Source: a gamma proteobacterium HdN1 (lineage in GTDB: Bacteria > Pseudomonadota > Gammaproteobacteria > Pseudomonadales > Ketobacteraceae). Taken from it: a DNA stretch of 64,000 bases. Made by a program: the position numbers and the translations under genes. The stretch spans positions 4,500,527-4,564,526 of the forward strand of contig FP929140.1 of NCBI GenBank assembly GCA_000198515.1, written 5' to 3'. The notes under the pieces are model-generated. The model saw only the letters and a list, made by a program, of their open reading frames with translations, did not search any database and was not told where the DNA came from. This document shows positions 59,254-64,000 of the stretch, one piece after another (positions within the stretch are counted from its first letter, which is position 1; the number at the start of each line of letters is the position of its first letter).

Positions 59254-59775
59254 ATGAGATTCCGCCCTGAGTCTATCGCGCTAATCGCCCTACTCGGAGC
59301 CAGCACATTGCTGTGTGCGCAGCGATTGCACGCGGAAACCACAATCAAGATCCCTCGGGAGAACGGCGCGCTACACCAAGAGTTCCGCAACCTACTGGCT
59401 AATAAAATCAAGGAATTCAAAACCGGTGTCGGGCGAATGTCACTACTAGGCAACGCGGATAAAGGTAGCTGCGTCGCCAACTTCTTTATCAATACCGATA
59501 CCACGTTCGTCACGATGGAAATCAGCAAAGCTCACTACTACACAGAGTTTTACATCGACCATCCGACGCAATCCTTCCGCAACGTCTTATTTCAAAGCTT
59601 ACTCTTAGGTGACGACGGCGCGGAACTCACCGTCACCAAGCGTGATGGCGATTACTCCATTCAAACCGACGGCCAGCAATTAATTCTCTCGACACGCGCC
59701 CCTCGCGCCAAAGACCCAATCCGCTGCACCTTCGATCTCAGCACCGCACAGATGTTTGATGGCGAAACCGAATAA
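59254..59775 (+). CDS. Secreted protein of unknown function
   Basis: A protein of 173 residues. The signal peptide ends about residue 28 (ASTLLCAQRLHAE). The mature part is mixed alpha/beta with two Cys (GSCVANFFI and IRCTFDL) that could form a disulfide, and a FYIDHPTQSFRNVLFQSLLLG core. No family recognised. The nine-base gap to the coiled-coil gene upstream implies cotranscription and joint function. It converges with the 59814 gene across a hairpin. Confidence 0.65.
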   Translation: MRFRPESIALIALLGASTLLCAQRLHAETTIKIPRENGALHQEFRNLLANKIKEFKTGVGRMSLLGNADKGSCVANFFINTDTTFVTMEISKAHYYTEFYIDHPTQSFRNVLFQSLLLGDDGAELTVTKRDGDYSIQTDGQQLILSTRAPRAKDPIRCTFDLSTAQMFDGETE

Positions 59776-59803
59776 CCAAACCGCCGCTGCGCACGGTTTG
59801 GTT
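59774..59803. terminator. Hairpin between convergent genes
   Basis: AACCAAACCG (59774-59783) pairs perfectly with CGGTTTGGTT (59794-59803) with a ten-base loop. There is a short TTTAT on the + strand side. It overlaps the stop of the 59254 gene and lies ten bases from the end of the opposite gene. Confidence 0.75.
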
Positions 59804-59813
59804 TATATCTCCC

Positions 59814-61190
59814 TCAACGCATATCCAGTACACGAATCGCTGGAATACTTCGCGCAGCCTCCGTAAATTTCTCGGGATCACCCTCGTAACCTTCGCTTAA
59901 ATACACGCTGACAATAAACCCAAAAAATCCAGACGCAGGAATCCGATCAATTCGATAACCCGCTTGCGGCAATGCGCCCTTAAAACGTTCTGGCGGATCA
60001 GAAACGTCTGCATTGTCGTCATACACAATCGACAGCGGTTCTCTTGTATTTCCTAAATAATCGAAGAAAGCCAGCACGTCCATATCACGGTGGCTTGAAA
60101 GCCAAATCCAATTACGATCCGGCTCTAAGGGAGTATTGAGCATGCCCTTCTCGTTACTGGAAAGGCGACCATCCACAGCCGCTGGTTCGATCGGGCCAAT
60201 GGCGGTTTTTACGGTGCTGCCAATCAGATTATTCGCATCCAGCGAAATCGACAGTTTCGGATCCGAGAGAATCTTGCGGCGCACTTCCGGCATAACGATT
60301 CGGACATCGTACAACATTGACTTTGGATAATGGTGCGCCTGATAAGACACATCCATAATAGGCAAATTAAATAACCAGATCATCACCTTCATCTGCGAAG
60401 TGGTGCGGATTGGGCCCACATGCTCACCAATTGGCGTCGCAATAAAGTTCTTATTGTTTAAGGTAATGCTGGTAAGGTCGGTAAGCAGCCCTCCGGTCAT
60501 ACGAATTTTCATCGTATCAAGAGGCAACTCACCCTTAAATGCACCGTAAGAAAAGTCGTCCCAATTCAACTGGTTTTCACGGTTATAGACTAACGAATAA
60601 AAATCCGTCTCCACTTGACCGACGTCGGTGCTGTAGCGCACATATTGTTCCTCTGAACGCAATCGAGAGCCTTCTACAAGGTACACATAGCGCAAGTTAC
60701 CATAGGTGTCTTCAAGCTCAATCTCCGCCAGCATCCGACCATCGCTCAACTGATCCCCAGTGCGACGATCCCCTGCATCCTTCATCAGAAACAATAATTT
60801 GTCATTTACATCCATCACGCCTTCCGTGCCGTCAATCGGCACACCCAGCGCCTTGAAGTAAACGGCACCACCGGTATTGTATTCATCAATCTGGAAGGGA
60901 ATCGCCTCCATCTCGCCGTCCACAACCGCCTGCAACGAAATATCGTGTAGCTGCTTCCCCAGAGCCTCCGGTAAGGCCTCGCCAGCCAGCAAGATCGGCT
61001 TATACTCATCAAGCTGAGAATCTAGGGGCTCGTTTGCTGCCCACGCCAGCGGAGCTTGCAGAAGATGCGCAAACAGAGCGATCGCAGAAATCTGTTTGCA
61101 CAAACGCTGCCCACGATCTTGAGTTAGGCTTCGATATAGCTTTTTCCAACCGTATTGAAACGGCGCACAATCCGTGATGTCTTTTTTCAT
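59814..61190 (-). CDS. Secreted protein of unknown function, next to L,D-transpeptidases
   Basis: A protein of 458 residues. The signal segment (ISAIALFAHLLQAPLAWAAN) lies near residues 34-52. The mature part is beta-rich: YKPILLAGEALPEALGKQ, VVDGEMEAIPFQIDEYNTGG, LLFLMKDAGDR and GFFGFIVSVYLSEGYEGDPE at the end. I do not recognise the family. The 66-base spacing after the L,D-transpeptidase gene upstream suggests one transcript. A role in the cell envelope is inferred from context alone. ATG 61190 is chosen; the frame continues upstream to 61259 without a signal. Confidence 0.68.
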   Translation of the reverse strand: MKKDITDCAPFQYGWKKLYRSLTQDRGQRLCKQISAIALFAHLLQAPLAWAANEPLDSQLDEYKPILLAGEALPEALGKQLHDISLQAVVDGEMEAIPFQIDEYNTGGAVYFKALGVPIDGTEGVMDVNDKLLFLMKDAGDRRTGDQLSDGRMLAEIELEDTYGNLRYVYLVEGSRLRSEEQYVRYSTDVGQVETDFYSLVYNRENQLNWDDFSYGAFKGELPLDTMKIRMTGGLLTDLTSITLNNKNFIATPIGEHVGPIRTTSQMKVMIWLFNLPIMDVSYQAHHYPKSMLYDVRIVMPEVRRKILSDPKLSISLDANNLIGSTVKTAIGPIEPAAVDGRLSSNEKGMLNTPLEPDRNWIWLSSHRDMDVLAFFDYLGNTREPLSIVYDDNADVSDPPERFKGALPQAGYRIDRIPASGFFGFIVSVYLSEGYEGDPEKFTEAARSIPAIRVLDMR

Positions 61191-61255
61191 AGTCGTTCTT
61201 TTTATGGGTTTTGAATCGTATATAGCGCTCAAATTTCGCCAACCCGAAACCGCAA

Positions 61256-62401
61256 TCAATCTCCCGGCGGAGTGGCGTCGTTAGCATCCATACCATACGG
61301 GGGATAATCATACAAATCCGGCTGAATCTTATCCAGCACCTCTGCCAGCGACTTTCCCTTTGGATCAATCGACACAGGAATCACCTGTGGTTTTGACGTT
61401 TGCGCCATCACCTTCGACCAGTCGATCGGATACACCGGCAATGGCGCAGCTTCACTCGCCTTACGCGGCTGATTCTTGGCGGGAGTATGCAACTCTCCGC
61501 GCGGTGCGGCCGCAGACTGCAAATAAGGTTCCAACGCAAGCGCCGCACGAGTCATCATATTGTGCGTCGAGCCGTACTCCGACACCGGATCATACACCAC
61601 AAGGTGCAACTGCCCATTGAGTACACCAGCCACCACCGGCTCGTCAATCACGCGCACCGGCACACCCGCCTTCAACTGCGGGAAGATGTTGGCAGCATCT
61701 TCCGGGTAGAGATGCAAGCAACCGTGACTTGTACGCATCCCAACACCCCACGGCCGATTCGTACCGTGGATAAAAATCCCAGGAAAGCCTAACTGAATCG
61801 CTAACATTCCCATAGGGTTGTTCGGGCCCGGTGGAAAATAAGTTGGGAACTCCACCTCGCCTGCTGCTTTATGCTCCTCTTGAATGCTCTTCGGCACAAA
61901 CCAAGCCGGATCTTTGAAAAGGCCCGTGACCTTGGTTGTTCCTAACGGCGTCGCCCAATTCTCCCGCGCAATACTCACCGGAAACGTAACCACCTTCGCC
62001 GCCTTTCCCTTGGCTGGCGCCGGAAAATAAAAAAGGCGGCGCTGCGAAATATTCAACACAATGCCCACCCAAGGCTTAGGTGGAAGCACATACAGAGCGG
62101 GCACAACGACCTTCGCATTTTTCTCTGGCACCCAGACGTCAATGCCAGGATTTGCCAAGGTGATCTCGTGATAGCCCACGTCTGTTTGGCGCGCAATATC
62201 CAGCAACGTGTTATCCTGCGTAGGGATTACAACGCGCAGCTTTCCAACGATCGTACTGCCGTCTGTCGGAAGATCAAATGTTTCCGCCTGTGTAGATAGG
62301 CTCCAAATGCTTGGCAGCAACACCACTATTAATAAAAGGATTGCTCGCCTGCGTTGTTCCACAAATCTAGACACCAACGCCTTTCGCCCACCACCACTCA
62401 T
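61256..62401 (-). CDS. L,D-transpeptidase (YkuD family, ErfK/YbiS-like)
   Basis: A periplasmic transpeptidase of 381 residues. The signal anchor is AILLLIVVLLPSIWSLSTQA. A LysM-like segment (LDIARQTDVGYHEITLANPG) follows, then the YkuD domain with IFIHGTNRPWGVGMRTSHGC: His of FIHGT, and the catalytic His226-Gly-Cys228 in SHGCLHLYPEDA. This is the type that links the Lpp C-terminal lysine to peptidoglycan in E. coli. The Pro/Lys-rich tail after residue 290 is unusual. It is divergent from the second YkuD gene, 12 bases apart. Confidence 0.93.
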   Translation of the reverse strand: MSGGGRKALVSRFVEQRRRAILLLIVVLLPSIWSLSTQAETFDLPTDGSTIVGKLRVVIPTQDNTLLDIARQTDVGYHEITLANPGIDVWVPEKNAKVVVPALYVLPPKPWVGIVLNISQRRLFYFPAPAKGKAAKVVTFPVSIARENWATPLGTTKVTGLFKDPAWFVPKSIQEEHKAAGEVEFPTYFPPGPNNPMGMLAIQLGFPGIFIHGTNRPWGVGMRTSHGCLHLYPEDAANIFPQLKAGVPVRVIDEPVVAGVLNGQLHLVVYDPVSEYGSTHNMMTRAALALEPYLQSAAAPRGELHTPAKNQPRKASEAAPLPVYPIDWSKVMAQTSKPQVIPVSIDPKGKSLAEVLDKIQPDLYDYPPYGMDANDATPPGD

Positions 62402-62413
62402 ACATGATCACCT

Positions 62414-63160
62414 ATGGACACTGTTCGTTTCCCAACCGCCTACTCGTTTCTGCAACCGAGGCTCCTGCAACCGAGTGCGCTATTCGCGGCGCTGGCTTTT
62501 CTGATCGCACTATTTTTAAGCAATTCTATTCGGGCAGAGGTGCAATTTACCACTTCCATACGCTACACACCTCAAACACCGCCCCCCGTTCAGCATACAG
62601 ATGCGGCTCAATCATCAACGCCCCCTCAAACATCCCAGCAGGCGCCAGAGGCTCAGCCGCTGCCGTGGGTATCGCCTCATCAGCGCTGGCTGCTCGTGGA
62701 TGCCTCATCACAAACACTCAGCGTCATGCGTGGAGCACAAGCGGTCAAGCGTTTTGACAACGTGTCACTCGGTCGACGCGGCACCCAGCCTATCCATTAT
62801 CAAGGTGACACCAGCACACCCCTCGGCGAAATGTACATCGACGACATCCGAAAGAGCTCGAATTATACCCTGTTCTTTAGCCTAAACTACCCGACCGCAA
62901 AACATGCGCTGATCGCACTCAAGGCTGGGAAAATTACCACACTCGATTATCTCGATATTTTTAACGCGGAACGAGAAGGGCGCAAACCACCCTACCGCAC
63001 TCCTTTAGGGGGAGAGATCGGTATTCATGGCCTCGGCCATGCCAAGCAGGAAATGCACCGTGAGTTCAACTGGACACGCGGTTGCGTTGCGCTTGATAAC
63101 CAACAAATTCGAACGCTAGCGCACTATGTGTTCAAAGGAATGCTGGTGGTGATCCGATAA
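62414..63160 (+). CDS. L,D-transpeptidase (YkuD family), second copy
   Basis: A protein of 248 residues with a signal region (LFAALAFLIALFLSNSIRAE) and a Pro/Gln-rich linker to residue 90. The YkuD domain has LLVDASSQTLSVMRGAQAV, STPLGEMYIDDIRKSSNYTL, the His in IGIHGLGHAKQ and Cys224 in NWTRGCVALDNQQIRTL. It differs clearly from the 61256 enzyme, and lacks its LysM-like part. It may act on muropeptide crosslinks or on lipoprotein attachment. The divergent starts share a 12-base gap, so their promoters overlap each other's coding region. Confidence 0.92.
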   Translation: MDTVRFPTAYSFLQPRLLQPSALFAALAFLIALFLSNSIRAEVQFTTSIRYTPQTPPPVQHTDAAQSSTPPQTSQQAPEAQPLPWVSPHQRWLLVDASSQTLSVMRGAQAVKRFDNVSLGRRGTQPIHYQGDTSTPLGEMYIDDIRKSSNYTLFFSLNYPTAKHALIALKAGKITTLDYLDIFNAEREGRKPPYRTPLGGEIGIHGLGHAKQEMHREFNWTRGCVALDNQQIRTLAHYVFKGMLVVIR

Positions 63161-63341
63161 GATGGATTTCTCCGTTCGACATTGCCCCGCTCACGACCTC
63201 GCGCTGTTTGATTACTAAGCAAACGATTCTCGTTGCATGCCCAGAAAAATCATGATAAACAACTATTTTATTGAGCAACTATTGGTCGATATGCTCGGCT
63301 TTTGTCACTTTCAATAAGTGCTATAAAAAAGCTGGACAAAC

Positions 63342-63368
63342 AAAAAAGCACCAATCGCTTGGTGCTTT
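63342..63368. terminator. Intrinsic terminator of the Lpp-like gene
   Basis: AAGCACCAA (63346-63354) pairs with TTGGTGCTT (63359-63367) across a four-base loop, with AAAAAA before and TTTT after. On the - strand it follows the lipoprotein stop by 28 bases. Confidence 0.9.
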
Positions 63369-63396
63369 TCACAAAACGACTTTTCGGATCAAAAGA

Positions 63397-63672
63397 TCAC
63401 TTCATCATCGTCTTTTTGAACATACGGTCGATTTTCTCATCAACTTGATTGGCGGTTGCTTGTGCTGCATCAGCCTTCGCAGACGCGGCATTGGCAGTGC
63501 TTACCGCAGAATCTGCGCGTTGTTGTGCTGATTCAGCGGCGGAAAGAGCACGATCAGCAGTTTGTTGCGCTTGTTCAATCTGGGCGCGAACATCAGACAG
63601 CTCGGAGTTGCTTGCGCAGCCAGCCAAGCCAGCAGCAGCCAAAACCAACGCGATGGCGACGTGTTTTTTCAT
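63397..63672 (-). CDS. Lpp/OprI-like murein lipoprotein
   Basis: A small lipoprotein of 91 residues with lipobox LAGC (Cys19). The mature part is an Ala-rich coiled coil (alanine-zipper pattern: QTADRALSAAESAQQRADSA, TANAASAKADAAQATANQVD), like OprI of Pseudomonas and Lpp of E. coli. The C-terminal residue is Lys91 in FKKTMMK, the position used for covalent attachment to peptidoglycan. Two L,D-transpeptidase genes are within 2.5 kb. The ATG at 63672 is preceded by AAGGATTCC (AAGGAT), a usable site. It ends at a strong terminator. Confidence 0.93.
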   Translation of the reverse strand: MKKHVAIALVLAAAGLAGCASNSELSDVRAQIEQAQQTADRALSAAESAQQRADSAVSTANAASAKADAAQATANQVDEKIDRMFKKTMMK

Positions 63673-63865
63673 GACTAGGAATCCTTCTATGGATGAATGA
63701 ACAACAAATTGCCGGCGCAGAGTACCACTCTTACCGGTGAGAAATACAGTATACGCATGATGTCATTAACAAAAAATTAACCGCATAAACTGCTCTCAGC
63801 GCGGTCTTGAGTGAAGTCGACGAGCAACTTTCGACTACGGTACAACATGGACGTTGCAATAAAAA

Positions 63866-64000
63866 ATGAATAACTCAACGCACAAAGCGAGCGCAAATAG
63901 CAGCACAGTGGCATTCGTATGGCCACACTTGTTCACATGCATACCCATATTTTCAACTTGGCTATTCCTATGCATGGGAATCGTAGGTTGCGGAGGTGGT
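63866..64000 (+). CDS. Start of a probable lipoprotein (partial)
   Basis: 45 codons from ATG 63866-63868 to the window edge without a stop. A polar start (NNSTHKASANSSTVAFVW) is followed by a hydrophobic segment and a lipobox-like IVGC before GGG. The rest lies outside. A poly-A stretch precedes the ATG, but no clear GGAG. The family cannot be told. Confidence 0.5.
   Translation, partial: MNNSTHKASANSSTVAFVWPHLFTCIPIFSTWLFLCMGIVGCGGG

Noticed and set aside
1-64000. tRNA and rRNA genes
   Set aside because: No cloverleaf with a TTCRANYC arm or rRNA-like conserved stretch was noticed on either strand. A dedicated search was not possible.

Overview
The window looks like chromosomal DNA of a gammaproteobacterium. 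The conserved blocks are yggS-proC-yggT-yggU, a LysM protein next to def-fmt-rsmB, uup, uvrD, an OprI/Lpp-like murein lipoprotein, FlgT/FlgP-like secreted proteins and a DUF1302-DUF1329 pair. A complete nitrous oxide reductase cluster indicates respiration of N2O. No rRNA or tRNA gene was recognised. The assignment rests on gene content and gene order only.

Layout. 1-3698: end of an unknown gene, then yggS, proC, yggT, yggU and a YigB-like HAD phosphatase on the + strand. 3700-15250: an accessory island of small cassettes in both orientations, with GC-rich palindromic repeats at nearly every junction: ccdAB, yefM-yoeB, a frameshifted rpn nuclease gene, an HTH-PIN pair, a DUF29 gene, a second truncated rpn copy, a 1182-residue lipoprotein and an AbiEi/AbiEii pair. 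15254-20392: acyl-CoA thioesterase, uup, a CoA-binding protein and a Tat-exported glycoside hydrolase. 20400-21670: a REP-associated tyrosine transposase (RAYT) between two blocks of the same palindromic repeats. 21671-30303: nosZ, nosR, nosD, nosF, nosY and nosL on the - strand, with nosZ unusually first. 30681-33693: a short-chain dehydrogenase and a DUF1521 protein split by a frame break at a run of ten C. 33763-36039: a large lipoprotein that resembles BPI/TULIP lipid-binding proteins. 36305-43023: a PPP phosphatase, LysM protein, def-fmt-rsmB and a beta-propeller lipoprotein. 43163-46110: NamZ-like muramidase, DOMON-like and SCP2-like proteins, and a 54-residue rubredoxin. 46441-53471: a membrane-anchored hypothetical protein, an SCPx-type thiolase, flgP-like and flgT-like genes, a YciA-like thioesterase and uvrD. 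53776-57193: the DUF1302-DUF1329 pair. 57553-64000: an envelope cluster with a coiled-coil pseudo-hydrolase, two secreted proteins of unknown function, two L,D-transpeptidases, an Lpp-like lipoprotein ending in lysine, and the start of another lipoprotein.

How the genes fit together. The nos genes encode the periplasmic N2O reductase, its electron donor or activator NosR, the NosDFY system for sulfur delivery and the copper chaperone NosL. The island is mainly toxin-antitoxin and nuclease cassettes, and the repeats that separate them are the same family that surrounds the RAYT. This suggests, but does not prove, that one transposase family spread the repeats and that recombination between repeats shaped the island. 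The last cluster could form a murein-lipoprotein attachment module: two YkuD transpeptidases beside a lipoprotein with a C-terminal lysine.
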